Shown here: positions 1 through 10,496 of the stretch, piece after piece
Layout of the letters: every line of letters begins with the position of its first letter
How positions within the stretch are numbered: the stretch's first letter is position 1
From: Diphasiastrum complanatum
Taxonomy: Eukaryota; Streptophyta; Lycopodiopsida; Lycopodiales; Lycopodiaceae
Assembly (NCBI GenBank): GCA_029204225.1
Contig: CM055095.1
Span: 13,856,049 to 13,920,048, forward strand
Direction of reading: 5' to 3'
DNA length: 64,000 bases
The notes under the pieces: generated by a model
What the model saw: the letters and a program-made list of their open reading frames with translations, nothing else
What the model was told of the DNA's origin: nothing
Databases searched by the model: none
Position numbers and translations under genes: made by a program

Positions 1-564
1 CATCTCATCATGGCCAAACAAGAGTTGTTAATGTCTAGTGCATTAAGGCGCTAGAGTAAAGCAAAGTCTCCCAATCTTTTTGGTATACATGTTGATAAGC
101 TAAAAGATGTGTTGATGATGAAGGTGGGGGTGGTGCTAGCTTTCTTCATTATGTCACTAAACGTCTTTTATATGCAGATGATGAAGTGCTTTTATCTAAT
201 ACTCTATGTAGCCTACAAACACCTTGAAGCTTTGAAGAAATTGTATGAGAATATGAGTCTCTCTGTAAACGTCAATACAACAAAGGTCATGATGCTCCAA
301 TCGAAAAAGGTCAATGATCCTTATGCGTTGTTGGATAGGGCTGCTGAAATTGAAATAACCCAAAAACACAAGTATTTGCGAGTTGGGATTTCAAAAGAAT
401 TTCGATAGTATCCATTTGTTGACAAAAGGCTTATTGGCACATTACAACTCTTCTTTGGTATAGAAGCAACGTGCCAACAAACAAAGCTATATAGATGACT
501 CAATGACACTATTTGAGCCTTTGATAACATAGGTACTATGTGAGTGTGAGGTTTGCAGTAGCAT
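1..564 (+). pseudogene. LINE reverse transcriptase fragment, 5' piece
   Basis: This is decayed non-LTR retrotransposon ORF2. Across shifted frames the order is a PNLFGIHVDKL block, the catalytic YADD (171-182, in LLYADDEVLLSN), then EALKKLYENMSLSVNVN with TKVMMLQ, and finally a segment resembling the LINE C-terminal part (LFEPLIT..VL). At least two frameshifts and several stops separate these blocks, so it is inactive. It begins before the window edge. Gypsy-1 interrupts it at 565/566 and the same LINE resumes at 10497 after a near-duplicated GCAT(G/A). It runs antisense to the host MCCB gene, whose intron 2 it occupies. Confidence 0.8.
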
Positions 565-565
565 G

Positions 566-885
566 TATTAGGAACAATGAACAGAGGTCCACCACAATGG
601 AAGAGTGACTCTGGATCTCCACCCACTATCTTGTACCTAGCTCTACATCCACAGGCCACCATATAGGACCAGCGCCCAACCTCCAGGAAGCCATGCACTG
701 ACCCACCCTTAGTAACTAAGGGTGCCCTCCACTTAGTGGCACTCCCTATGAATATAGACCAAGCCCTCTAGATCCTAGTACCTAAGGGTTATTATCCCGA
801 ACTACGGGGCTGAGTGTCACCCCGCCGGGACCCCCTAGGGACTAACGAGCCACATGTATCCCTGTGTTTGCCAATGGCCATAACA
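566..885 (-). repeat. Gypsy-1 3' LTR
   Basis: Begins TATTAGGAAC and ends GGCCATAACA on the plus strand, i.e. TGTTATGG...CCTAATA on the element strand. It matches 10086-10496 over its whole length except for a missing internal block near 697. A purine-rich tract (AGGGGGAGGAGA on the minus strand) lies directly on its right, which makes it the 3' LTR of a minus-strand element. Confidence 0.85.
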
Positions 886-892
886 TCTCCTC

Positions 893-1000
893 CCCCTAAA
901 AGGAGCTTTCATCCTCAAAAGTGATATCTTCAAGGATGAAATCAGAATACCTCTTGCGAAGCTTGCTTACAGACTCCCAGGTTGCTTCTTCTTGGGATCC
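893..1000 (-). pseudogene. Gypsy-1 chromodomain C-terminal end
   Basis: On the minus strand this reads SQEEATWESVSKLRKRY followed by SDFILEDITFEDESSF and a stop close to the polypurine tract. The EEATWE...L...YP.F.LED pattern is the end of the integrase-linked chromodomain of plant chromoviruses. The reading stops being recognisable at about position 1000, where the plus-strand RNase H segment begins. Confidence 0.7.
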
Positions 1001-1002
1001 GT

Positions 1003-2930
1003 CCATTGCAACTGCTCCTGTCTTAAGTTTACCAAATGAAGCATTCATAGTAGAGATCGATGCCAGTGATCAGGCAGTCGGTGCTGTTCTCACTCAACAC
1101 GACCGTCCGGTCGCGTTTGAGAGTAAGAAACTGGATAAACACCGGTTGAATTATTCCACTTAAGAGAAGGAGTTGTTTGCAATAGTCTATGCTCTTAAGA
1201 AATGGAGGCACTACCTCTATGGAGCTAAGTTTGAGATCGTGTTTGATCAAGAAAGTACCAAGTGGCTTTCCTCCCAAAGCGACTTGAAAGGAAGAAAAGC
1301 TCATTGGGCCGAACTTCTCCAAGAGTTTGACTATCAACTTAGGTACATGAAAGGGCGCTACAATGTGATCCCAGATGCCCTGAGTCGAATGCCCATGGTA
1401 AGCGCGCTAAGTTTTATGGCATTCAGGAGTGAATTCCTGGAATCACTCAGAGGAAAGTGTGTTAGTGATTCTCACTACGCACTTGTGTGGCAGGCTATTG
1501 AGCAAAGGAATTCCACAGCCACACCAGGGCCATTAGAGAATGTTGCGGGGCCATCGGAAGATGTTGCAGTTGCGTCGGGACAGGACGCGCCGCCTGAGGA
1601 TGTTGCAGAAACATCCAAAGTGAATGTGCCATCAACAGGTGTTGTGGATGCTCGATGGAAGAATTTCTCCATTGAGGACGGGTACCTCCTTTATAAAGGC
1701 AGGGTATGTGTACCCAAGGAGGGTGACTTTCGGCGCCAAATTCTTGAGGAAAGTCACGACAATCCCAGTGCAGGGCATCCCGGGATAAAGAGGACCTATG
1801 CTCTTGCAAAGAATAAGTTTTATTGGCCTAGTATGCAGAAAGACGTACAGGAGTACGTGCTAAGGTGCACCACATGCCAGGCCATAAAGGCTGAACGTCT
1901 CAAGGTAGGCGGGCTCCTCCAGCCACTAGAGATACCCGGTGGTAGATGGGAGAGTATCAGCATGGATTTTATAGTGGGGTTACCAAGAACGAGTAAAAGG
2001 CCATGACTCAATCTGGGTAGTTGTAGACTGATTGACCAAGATGGTGCGGTTTGTACCGACCAAGAAAACTGTTACAGCTCCAGAAGTCGCTAGGCTTTTT
2101 ATAGAAAATATTTATAAGCTATATGGGCTTCCCGCCAATATAGTCAGTGATCGAGATCCAAAGTTTATAGGTAACTTTTGGAGGGTGTTGTTTAACAAGT
2201 TAGAGACTAAGTTGTCTATGAGCTCCACTGATCATCCCGAAACAAATGGTCAGACGGAAAGGGTCAATCAGGTTCTAGAAGAAATGCTACAAGCATATGT
2301 TAGTAAGAAGCAAACCAATTGGGAAGAGTATCTTCCGCTTTTGGAGTTTGCTTATAACAGTACTAAACACACCACTACAGGGTAATAGGTATAGTCCATT
2401 CATGCTAATGTATGGATTTCAGCCTAGAGCCCCCATGGCCGTAGGGCTTAGAAGTAAAGAGCGTTAGAGAGTTTCTTGAGGATATGGAAACCAGGATTAA
2501 GATAGCTAAAGCTAATGTGAAGCAAGCGCAAGCGCGAACGAAACATTATGTGGATAAAACCCGTAGGGAAGTTACCTTCCAAGAAGGTGATCGGGTGTTT
2601 CTGAAAGTTCCTGAAGACCCTACCACTCTAAGCACAGGCAAGTGCCCTAAGTTGTCCCCAAGGTATTGTGGTCCATTCACAATACTCAGGAGAGTTGGAA
2701 GTTCTGCTTACAAGCTGGCTTTGCCAGAATCCGCAAAGGTACATCCGATCTTTCATGTCAGTTGACTGAAGCGGATGATGCGAGAAGGAGACAATATTGT
2801 CTCAGAACAAACCCTAATAGACTTTGAGGAACCTAATTCCTTGCCACATGAACCGGAGGAAATTCTGAATATTCGAAACCGCAAGACTCGTCATGCGGTC
2901 TTTCGAGAAGTTTAAGTCAAGAGTGTTCAA
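1003..2930 (+). pseudogene. Gypsy-1 RNase H, integrase and chromodomain start, inverted
   Basis: Plus-strand gypsy pol fragment. RNase H: IDASDQAVGAVLTQ near 1059, then KELFAIVYALKKWRHYL, DALSRMP. Integrase: the HHCC zinc region (H..N...GHPGIKRTY to CTTCQAIKA), catalytic-core pieces (MDFIVGLP, IVSDRDPKF, ETNGQTERVNQ), then QEGDRVFLKVP and HPIFHV. It ends in ILNIRNRKTRHAVFREV, the first strand of a chromodomain. Several stops (1162, about 2003, about 2384, 2764) break it. No RT precedes it in this orientation; RT with matching order lies immediately to the right on the opposite strand, so this looks like an in-place inversion within gypsy-1. Confidence 0.8.
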
Positions 2931-2935
2931 AATGC

Positions 2936-3653
2936 TCTTCTTTAGTACGACTAAAGACTAGGATATCATCAAGGTAGATCAACACAAACTTGCCCAAGAG
3001 ATGTCTGAACACGACATTCATTAACCTCATAATGTTGTTGGGGCCTTGGTTAATCCAAAGGGAAGAACCAAAAACTCATAATGACCATTCCGTGAACAAA
3101 AAGCCGTTAACGGAACGTCACCTTCTTTAATACGTACCTGATGATATCCAGACCTAAGATCGATCTTAGTAAAATACTTTGCCCCTTTGAGTTGATCAAA
3201 GATCTCATCTATCCTGGGCAAAGGATACTTATCTTTAACAGTGAGTTTATTTAAAGCCCTATAGTCTATGCACATACGCATAGACCCATCTTTTTTCTTA
3301 ACCAACAAAATGGGCGCGGCCCATGGTGATTTACTGGGGCGTATAAACCCTTTAGCTGAATATTCTTGCAGCTGCCGCTCTACCTCTAGGTGTTCCGAAT
3401 GGCTCAACCTATAAGGAGGCTTACTAATAGGTTTAGTCCCGGGTATTAGTTCTATGGGATGATCTATCTCTCTTATCGGGGGTAACCCGGAAGGTAAATC
3501 GCTAGGAAAGACGTCTTTAAAATCATTTAAAATAGTTTGCAAACTTACATCTCTCTCTCTTCTCTCAACAGTAGAAACACATTTCTTTGGATACAAGGAA
3601 CATAAAACTTGAAAAAGTTTCAGAAGTAAGGAAACAAAGAAATACCTTTTCAA
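2936..3653 (-). pseudogene. Gypsy-1 reverse transcriptase
   Basis: Minus-strand Ty3/gypsy RT. In order: [13 protein letters not shown], the [18 protein letters not shown] leader, [54 protein letters not shown], and the catalytic YLDD at 2965-2976 followed by ILVFSRTKEEHFEH. The main ORF ends at APTTL because of a frame change before the YLDD block. Sequence similarity ends about 2930, where orientation switches. About 100 residues expected between this point and RNase H are missing. Confidence 0.85.
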
Positions 3654-3741
3654 CTTTTCGTTTCCGCACTAGCCGCTTCAACTGCACAGAAGAAACAACT
3701 GGCGAAGCCGGCACACTTGCATTTCCAACCAACTTAACTTT

Positions 3742-4215
3742 CTAACCTCTATGAATGAACTCCAAAGTGTTATCAACATAACTACGAACAAGACCAACAG
3801 TGGTTTCTAACATAAACAACCATTCACGACAAAGTATTACATCTGCCAAGGCCAAGCTCATTATTTGAAAGTCTGAAGTATCTTGATAGTCTTGGATTTG
3901 TATGGGAACTTGTGGAACGAAAGTATCATAAATATCTTTACGCTGACCATCGGCAAGTGTAACCACGTACTGATGATCACTTTGTTTTTGCTCTAACTTC
4001 AACTTCTTCACCAAGGAATGGTTTAGAAAGTTGTGGGTTGCCCCATCGTCCACCATTATCCAAACTTTCTGGCCATTAATACTTCCTAACAGTCGAAAAA
4101 TAGTATGAGGTCCGACTGCAGGTTGCCAAATGTTGGCAGTAATTGAACAGGTATGTGCCTCATTTACATGAGACACATGAACAGACTTTACCTTGGGAGA
4201 CTTTCCCAAAGGCAA
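3742..4215 (-). pseudogene. Gypsy-1 aspartic protease (retropepsin-like) region
   Basis: Minus-strand segment upstream of RT. It contains the plant gypsy protease signature VWIMVDDGATHNFLNHSLV, with the catalytic D-[DS]-G-A block, followed by KKLKLEQKQS and VTLADGQRK, and ends with the FHIM-like FQIMSLALADVILCREWL stretch typical of this position. It is separated from the RT ORF by about 90 bp of shifted frame. Its 5' side runs into the truncated copia-1 LTR at 4277. Confidence 0.8.
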
Positions 4216-4276
4216 AACTTGAACAGTATGAACTTGCTTCTCCGGTTTCTTAAAAGAACCATTTTGGTTCTTACCG

Positions 4277-4331
4277 CTTTTGGGTCAAAGTAACCTATGG
4301 TAATGTAAGCAATTCCATTTACATTCCAACA
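4277..4331 (-). repeat. Truncated 3' LTR of copia-1
   Basis: Fifty-five bases (CTTTTGGGTC to CATTCCAACA) that match 9282-9336, the outer end of the complete copia-1 LTR, with a few changes. The polypurine tract follows on the right, so this is the 5' end of the 3' LTR. The remaining roughly 490 bp are gone and the sequence passes straight into gypsy-1. Confidence 0.8.
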
Positions 4332-4449
4332 CCCTCCTTAAATGGAAATGCATAACATAACATGAAGTAACTTCTCGAAAGAGAAAAATGCAACTTGATG
4401 TCCAAACTTCATGTCGCCAAATAAACTTCGCACCGAAGTAGTCGAAATC

Positions 4450-5046
4450 TCATCCCCAATCATGTCCAACATATACAAGGAAAAGAATGCGTAGTAATGA
4501 AGCATCAAGTCGAAGGGTGAGGATTTGCATGCTCCATCCGAAGTAGGGAACCAACATAAACTCGACAATAAGTCGAAACATGGACCTGTAATCCATCATA
4601 GGCTCCCACATTATTCGAAAATACTTCTTATCATAAGGACAATAAAAAAGAGTACCAAACTCTTTTGACATCACATCCTCCCGAACCTTACCATCTATGA
4701 CTTGCTCACATAGAATAGGCAATGTACCAACATCATGATGAAGAGTAAGTGTAGAACCAAAAAAATCAGCAAGAGGTACTGATTTTAAAGAGGCATGTGC
4801 CTTCCCTTCGTAGTAAGACATTTCTTTGTTGTCCTGCAAAGTCTCTAATAGCCGACAAAGAACTGTTATGGGCTGTTCAATACTTTGCTGCCCAAAGTGT
4901 TCCCAACATGGACCATGTTGTCCATAATCTTCAGCAGGCTGTTCCTGAAGCATAATGGACTGCTCATGATGTAAAATGGGTTGTAAATGACCAAAAGAAG
5001 ATGACTGAACCTGCTGTCCAACGTCTTCATCATAAAAATTTGGCAA
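4450..5046 (-). pseudogene. Diverged second copy of the copia-1 hinge/RT N-terminal region
   Basis: An open frame on the minus strand repeats the organisation of the neighbouring 5440-5830 segment: a Gln/Pro-rich hinge (GHLQPILHHEQS, GQHGPCWEHFGQQS), then LLETLQDNKE with YYEGKAHASLKSVPLADF. The equivalent in the other copy is LLQTLQDSKV with FYEGKTRASTKSVEFADF. The copies are strongly diverged, and this one has lost the EEYNSLMKN RT start. It is best read as an old tandem duplication inside copia-1. The function is lost. Confidence 0.55.
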
Positions 5047-5865
5047 ACTATCAAGAGAAGCATCAACGATGGGATGGAAGATTCTTCAAATAATGAAAAA
5101 TTCTCTCCAAACAAATGCTCACTCTTAACACTTTGAACAAAAGTACTAATTGACACATGTTGACTCCCTCCTCGATTAGTACAAAAAGGTTCCAAAGAGT
5201 GTTTGAATTTTTCAGCCTTTGCTAAAACATCAAATTGAAAAGGTTTCGCATGAAACTTTTCACTAATGCATCCATCATATGCATCAACTTGCGGTGACTT
5301 GAAAAAAGAAGATTGTTTCAACATCTGCTCAATGTATCGTTGTTGAGAGATGAAGATTCCAACCCCATGTGGAAGATCAACAAGAACCCAAGTGTGGTTC
5401 TTCATGAGTGAGTTATACTCCTCTTGCATCGCATCCTCCCAACATTTTACTCCTCTGGCCTGCTCATAAAAAACAGGTTCTACTACACCATCCTTAATAG
5501 AAATAAGAGCAAAATCAGCAAATTCTACTGATTTAGTAGAGGCACGAGTCTTCCCTTCATAGAAATGATCCACTTTGCTGTCCTGCAAAGTCTGCAACAA
5601 CCATTTAGGGACTGGTTTGGGCTGTCCAACAGCCTTACCTTTGTTAACACTTTGCTGTCCAAAGTGTTCCGAACTTGGACCTTGCTGTCCAATGTTTTCC
5701 GAACTTGGACCTTGCTGTCCAACGACTTCAACAGGCCGCTCTTTACCATAAATAGGTTCTTCTTGATGAACTATGGGCTGCAAAATTGAAGAAGTAGTGG
5801 GCTGTCCACTAGAAGTTGATGGCAGTCCCTTATCTTCATGATTAGATGGCAAAACCAAATCTGGA
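5046..5865 (-). pseudogene. Copia-1 hinge, RT N-terminus and RNase H start with RT core deleted
   Basis: Minus strand, starting LPSTSSGQPTTSS and passing through a low-complexity hinge with two GQQGPSSE repeats. Next come YEQARGVKCWEDAMQEEYN and LMKNHTWVLVDLPHG, which is the classical copia RT start. The reading then jumps directly to GIFISQQRYIEQMLKQ, a block that normally follows the YVDD core. Some 150 residues of RT including YVDD are therefore absent while the frame stays open. Downstream (5046-5300) the residues are not recognisable. Confidence 0.75.
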
Positions 5866-5867
5866 AA

Positions 5868-6640
5868 TATTTCAAGAAAAGGCAAGCTTTTCCAATTGAT
5901 GGAACTATTAGAGTTGATGGCAAATTTGATTTGGTTCATAGTGATGTATGTGGTCCAATGAGGACCAAATCCATTGGAAGGTGTAAGTACTTTGTTACTT
6001 TTATTGATGACCTTTTAAGATTTACATGGATTTATCCTATGAAGGCAAAATCTGAAGTTTTTCAACGCTTTAAGGATTTTCTAGCCATGATAGAAATCCG
6101 TTTGGGCACTCTTTGAAGATCTTACGTACCGACCGAGGAGGGGAATATATAAAGAATATGTTTGGTACTTATCTTCAAAGCAAAGGTATCCATCATCAAA
6201 TGACAACCCCTTACACACCTCAACAAAATGGTGTTGCCGAAAGAAAGAATCGCACTATTATGGAGATGGCTCGGTGCATGCTCAAGGCAAAGGGCCTACC
6301 TCACAAGTATTGGGCTGAAGCGGTTATAACGGCGGCTTACATTAGTAATCGGTGTCCTACTAAAGCCTTGAAGGTATTGACTCCTTATGAAGTTTGGTAT
6401 GGTAAGAAGCCTACTGTTTCTCACTTTCGCATCTTTGGTTGCACGGCTTATGCTTTCATTCCCGATAAGCTAAGAACCAAGCTTGATGATAAAGGAGTTA
6501 AATGCATATTTGTTGGGGGCTATAGTAGTGAAAGCAAGGGCTATAGGTTGTTCAATATGGATACTAATAAAATCATAGTGAGTCGTGACGTTCATTTTGA
6601 CGAAAAGACCTCCTTTGATGTTGCGCCCACTCATGTCATG
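5868..6640 (+). pseudogene. Copia-1 integrase core, inverted
   Basis: Plus-strand copia integrase inside a minus-strand element. It reads RQAFPIDGTIRVDGKFDLV, then HSDVCGPM (first catalytic D), FVTFIDDLLRFTWIY, LRTDRGGEYI (second D), YTPQQNGVAERKNRTIMEMA (catalytic E), then KPTVSHFRIFGCTAYA and SRDVHFDE. One TGA near 6114 breaks the frame. Immediately to its right, on the minus strand, lies the pre-integrase domain ending CEGCILGKLW, which would normally be followed by this segment. Flipping 5868-6640 restores canonical order on both sides. Confidence 0.85.
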
Positions 6641-7300
6641 AAAGGGGACTTCCCCCATAATTTTCCAAGTATGCATCCTTCGCATACATGTCCTTCGGGA
6701 TGCTCAATATTAGAAATGTCTTCAACCATATTGAATCTCTTCAACATCTTCAAGCTAGCAAAGTTGAGATGTCGAAAGCTAGCATGCCATAATTCAGCCA
6801 ACTCCAAAGAGTGTGAACTTGATGCAACAAGACAAAAAGATGATGAAGCTCTTCGCTCATAGGTATCCATAAGGAACAATCCACCACGTAATGTTCCCGA
6901 AGCAATGATCATAAGAGATCTCTTTGGGTCTTTGATAAGACATTTGTCTTCTTTGAATTCCACAACCAATCCTTGGTTCATAATTGTAGAGACCGAAATG
7001 AGATGGGGATCACTCCAATACCTTTGATAGGATAAGAGGTGTTATCAACACCTTGAACTTTGCTTCCATCATGTGAAGACCTCTTTGTGATAAGTCATAT
7101 GGCGTGGGGCACCGCTATCAATCCCCCAATCAATAGATGAAAAAACAGCAACTTGTAAAGCTGAAGATGAGTTGTTTTCTGCTGAAAAACCAGCAAGATT
7201 TGAAGCGGCAGAAATCTCGTCTTTAGAGATGAGATTATTAGCGACAAAAGCATAATCATTATTGAAAAGATTATCCTCCTTTCCAAATTGTTGTTCCAAA
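6640..7300 (-). pseudogene. Copia-1 protease and GAG-pre-integrase domain
   Basis: Minus strand. The protease block reads WGIDSGAPRHMTYHKEVF (about 7072-7125; D-S-G-A), after a KEDNLFNNDYAFVA linker. The pre-integrase region follows: GLVVEFKEDKCLIKDP, then AELWHASFRHLNFASLK with the H and H of the zinc site, and VCEGCILGKLW with its paired cysteines. Frames change between protease and pre-integrase. Confidence 0.8.
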
Positions 7301-7324
7301 GTAATGATTGCGGTACTTGTATCG

Positions 7325-8030
7325 TTACCTTTCTCTTTTCCTTTGCAAGCCTCTTCCTACATTCTTTGATGTGATGCCCAAACTTCTTGCAATAGTGGCA
7401 CTTACCCTTCTTCTTGGAGTCTTGATCTTGAGCTTCCTTAGATTTTTTATCATCTTTGGAAGTTTTGAAAGAAGGCTTCCCTTTCCACTTGCCTTTGCCT
7501 TTGCCTTTTGCAAAGAAAGCTTGATCTTCTTGTTCACCAAAGTTGATCCTTGTTTGCTCTTCTTAAAAAAGTAAGCCAACAAGTTCGTCGAAGGAGATTA
7601 GCTGTCCCCTAAGAGAAATGCTCAATGATGACACAAATGGAAGGTAAGAATTAGGAAGAGAATTGAGAGTAATAGATACAAATTGTGAGTTCTCAATCAC
7701 CTCATCAATACTAAGAAGCTCCTCTCGAAGATCCTTGATCTTCGTCAAGTGGTTTGTAAGCAAATCACCTTCTTGCATCTTCAAGATAGAAAGTTGATTT
7801 CGAAGATATACCACTTTTGCCGCATTCTTTACTTGAAACATCTTGGCAAGAGTCTCCCAAGCACTTTTGGAAGTCCTGCATGATCTAGTATGAGGAAGGA
7901 TAGATCTCTTCACTGATAATGCAATGACGGAATGTGCTTGTGCATCTCGTCGATCCCACTTCTTTTGCTCATTGGAAGACACCTCCGTAGATGATGAAGT
8001 AGTTGTTCTAGATGGTGTAATAGGTGCCAA
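7325..8030 (-). pseudogene. Copia-1 gag with zinc knuckle
   Basis: Minus strand. The 155-codon frame 8030-7563 is a UBN2-type gag: WDRRDAQAHSVIALSV, SAWETLAKMF, YLRNQLSILKMQEGD, LTKIKDLREELLSI, then ITLNSLPNSYLPFV. After a frameshift, 7357-7404 encodes the CCHC knuckle CHYCKKFGHHIKEC. The order gag, knuckle and protease is intact on this side of the element. The N-terminus is less clear; ATG at 8030 is the first methionine of the open frame. Confidence 0.8.
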
Positions 8031-8775
8031 GGTAGGCGGCCTCTCTTCGTCACCATTAACTACTTCTCACAAACCTTTAGCAATTAGAAGGTTTTTTATC
8101 ATGTAGCACCACAAGGAATAGTTTGTGCCATCCAGCCTATTTTCATTAAATAAAGAACCAATAGACTCCGATTCTTTAAGCCATAACAGAAAAATCAGCT
8201 TGTAGTAGATAGGAAATAGACTTTCCAAGTCAAAATCTACTCAAAGGGCAGCAACCTCAAAGCTGAAATTATGAGCACAATAGATTGCAATACTCCACAT
8301 GCAATTTGCTCAACAACTAATGAAATAGGTGGCTGATTTCTGCACAAAAAACAGAATGCTCACAAATAGGTAGACTTCAAATGAAGCCTAAACCAAAACC
8401 AGAAATTTGTGGCTAAAAAGAATGCACACTATGTGCATATAGAGCTGATGGTAGCGCCCTACTCCAAGCTCACCAACAGGGAAATTTCAGCAAGAAATGT
8501 GTCCAAAACACATGTATCTTCATTTAAGAAGTAAATCTGAAATTTTCAGCATGTAATTGAGTCAAGATCACATGCAATTGGTTTGAGCATGGGCGCCCTA
8601 CTGCTAGCTCTCAAATAGGTGAAGGTGCCCTGCAATTTCCTGCAAAAAAAACTATAAGAAGATGAACAGATTCTTCTCTTGCAAAAATCAACAGCTTGAT
8701 GATTTTCTGCAACCAAAAGGGGAAGAAGATAGCTTCTTATTGGGCGCCCTCCTGCAAGCAATATGATCACCTAAA
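8031..8775 (-). other. Copia-1 5' leader
   Basis: Roughly 745 bp between the PBS and gag of copia-1. I see no conserved coding region. It contains repeated GGGCGCCCT-like words and A-rich stretches. Confidence 0.5.
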
Positions 8776-8788
8776 GACTCTGATACCA

Positions 8789-9336
8789 TGTAGGAAACAG
8801 AAGCCTAAGGATCCAGAATCTTAACTATTCAATCACACAAAGCATTCTCAAAAGAAAGAAAGAGATGGCTAGAAATCCTCTTGTAGAAACTCGTGGACAG
8901 CCAAGGAGAATAGTCAGTATTGCTTACAAAAGTGTCATATACAAATGAGATGCACACATATATATAGTCCAAGATGACTATCTAACTTCATGACTATTGG
9001 CTTTCCAACTACTTGACTATTGGCTGTCCAACTACTTGACTATTGACTTTCCAACTACTTGACTATTGGCTTTCCAACTACTTGACTATTGGCTGTCCAA
9101 CTTTCTATAAGTTACATAGGAAGAATAAGGTACCTCCAATATGTCAAGTTGGGGTACTTAATGTCACAATTAGGCCTAGTGGACCCATGAGTCCCTACCA
9201 AGTTAATTTCATACTAAATTAGCTAACTCTAAGTTTAGTAGGCCTAATATAATAAATGACCATGGTTACACAACTCTCGACCTTTTGGGTCAAAGTAACC
9301 TATGATAGTGTAAGCAATTCCATTTACATTCCAACA
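8789..9336 (-). repeat. Copia-1 5' LTR
   Basis: 548 bp running TGTAGGAAAC to CATTCCAACA on the plus strand, i.e. TG..CA ends on both strands. The abutting sequence to the left, 8776-8788, is complementary to a TGGTATCAGAG primer-binding site, which defines it as the 5' LTR of a minus-strand element. It contains the 23-bp tandem repeat at 8985-9100. Confidence 0.85.
8985..9100. repeat. 23-bp tandem repeat in the copia-1 LTR
   Basis: About five head-to-tail copies of a 23-bp unit containing ACTTGACTATTGGCTTTCCA, alternating GGCTTTCC and GGCTGTCC variants. It lies in the LTR upstream part, a usual place for tandemly repeated enhancer-like units. Confidence 0.8.
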
Positions 9337-10072
9337 GAACTGACATGCAAAACAAACGAATGAGAGAGAAAGCTTCTCTGATTTGGAAATGCAAGTGGTT
9401 GGGCCGCAACAATGTGCAGATTTGATGTGGCAATTCTCGACTTTTTTCCAAAAAATCAGGAATTTTGATCAAACTTCGGACAATCACCAACGCTGATTCT
9501 GGTCGCCAATCAACGAGGGATCTGTTCCTCCTAGAGCACCCTACTGTATATTAGTTTGCAAGCTTCTGGAAAATCCGCAACCATTTGGATTTGTGGCTTC
9601 TTCAACTCCAAAAGGTCGATTCTGGCCAAAAACTCAAAAATCTGACTTGAAACGTGAATATTTTGAAAAGTATAATAGATTTCAGAGTGAAATCTGTTGC
9701 ACCCTCCAGCGGGTAGCCTCCAAAACTTATCCTCAAATACTGATCCAATTCTGATCACGAATGGATACCCAACTATCAGCTCCAAAAAAATCAGGTCCTG
9801 GCGCTCAAATACTTGGAGAAGATCAAAAATGATTTTGATTTGTGATGAACACGTTTTTCTACACAGATGCCACTGTTGATCTGAGCGCCCACCACTGTAG
9901 CTTGTATCTCCAAAAAACCAGAACCCAAAAAACGTTTTCTGTTGGCGCTGAGGGAGGAAGAAGGTAGCGCTGAAAAGACAAGAAGAAAGAGAAGAAGGTA
10001 GCGCTGGAAGGAGGACAGCAAGTCAGCGCTAGTAGGAGGAAAATCGCTGACCCACCAGACAGGACCAACGAT
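9337..10072 (-). other. Gypsy-1 5' leader remnant
   Basis: About 735 bp between the copia-1 insertion and the gypsy-1 PBS. No gag similarity is visible, so gag appears to have been lost around the copia-1 insertion. Repeated AGCGCT and GGAGGA words occur near 9950-10040. Confidence 0.5.
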
Positions 10073-10084
10073 GCTCTGATACCA
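10073..10084 (-). other. Gypsy-1 primer-binding site
   Basis: The minus strand reads TGGTATCAGAGC, complementary to the 3' end of plant initiator tRNA-Met, one base from the LTR end. It fixes the orientation of gypsy-1. Confidence 0.85.
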
Positions 10085-10085
10085 C

Positions 10086-10496
10086 TATTAGGAACAATGG
10101 ACAGAGGTCCACCACAATCGAAGAGTAACTCTGGATCTCCACCCACTATCCTGTACCTGGCTCTACATCCACAGGCCACCATATAGGACCAGTGCCCAAC
10201 CTCCAGGAGGCCATGCACTCCTCTCACATGCACAGTTACCACTGTGCACCTGGATGCCCCTCGTGCATACTGTACATGTGGGCACATAATAGGTCCTACC
10301 TAACTTTAGGGACCCACTCTTAGTAACTAAGGGTGCCCTCCACTTAGTGGCACTCCCTATGGCTATAGACCAAGCCCTCTAGATCCTAGTACCTAAGGGT
10401 TATTATCCCGAACTACGGGGCTGAGTGTCACCCCGCCAAGACCCCCTGGGGACTAATGAGCCACATGTATCCCTGTGTTTGCCAATGGCCATAACA
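10086..10496 (-). repeat. Gypsy-1 5' LTR
   Basis: A 411-bp copy of the 566-885 LTR, starting TATTAGGAAC and ending GGCCATAACA (plus strand). Relative to the left LTR it has an extra block with CATGCACAGTTACC and CACATAATAGGTCC. The PBS is at its left edge. Confidence 0.85.

Larger units (their letters stand above)
4277..9336 (-). mobile_element. Copia-1, Ty1/copia element nested in gypsy-1
   Basis: Minus-strand copia element. The 5' LTR is complete (8789-9336); the 3' LTR is reduced to its first 55 bp (4277-4331), next to a polypurine tract (AAGGAGGG on the minus strand, 4332-4342). PBS at 8776-8788. Order high to low: leader 8031-8775, UBN2-type gag, CCHC knuckle, protease, pre-integrase domain, integrase (in opposite orientation), then hinge and RT N-terminus; the RT catalytic core is missing. 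Flanking sequence is gypsy-1 gag/protease on the left and gypsy-1 leader on the right. Confidence 0.85.
566..10496 (-). mobile_element. Gypsy-1, Ty3/gypsy (chromovirus) element with internal inversion and nested copia-1
   Basis: An LTR retrotransposon in minus orientation. The 3' LTR is 566-885 and the 5' LTR 10086-10496; they are clearly alike, but the right copy has about 90 bp more around 10218-10310. A PBS complementary to initiator tRNA-Met sits at 10073-10084 and a purine tract (minus strand) at 886-900. Reading from high to low coordinates: leader (9337-10072), no recognisable gag, aspartic protease, RT, then RNase H, integrase and chromodomain start in the opposite orientation, then the chromodomain end. 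Flanks GCATG and GCATA are a plausible 5-bp target duplication with one change; the interrupted gene is a LINE. Copia-1 is inserted near the gag/protease border. Confidence 0.85.

Noticed and set aside
321..698. Minus-strand 125-codon frame across the left gypsy-1 LTR
   Set aside because: It spans the LINE/LTR junction and reappears in the other LTR copy; no domain, so a chance frame.
8985..9100. Regularly spaced repeats resembling a CRISPR array
   Set aside because: Plant nuclear LTR sequence; units are contiguous with no unique spacers.
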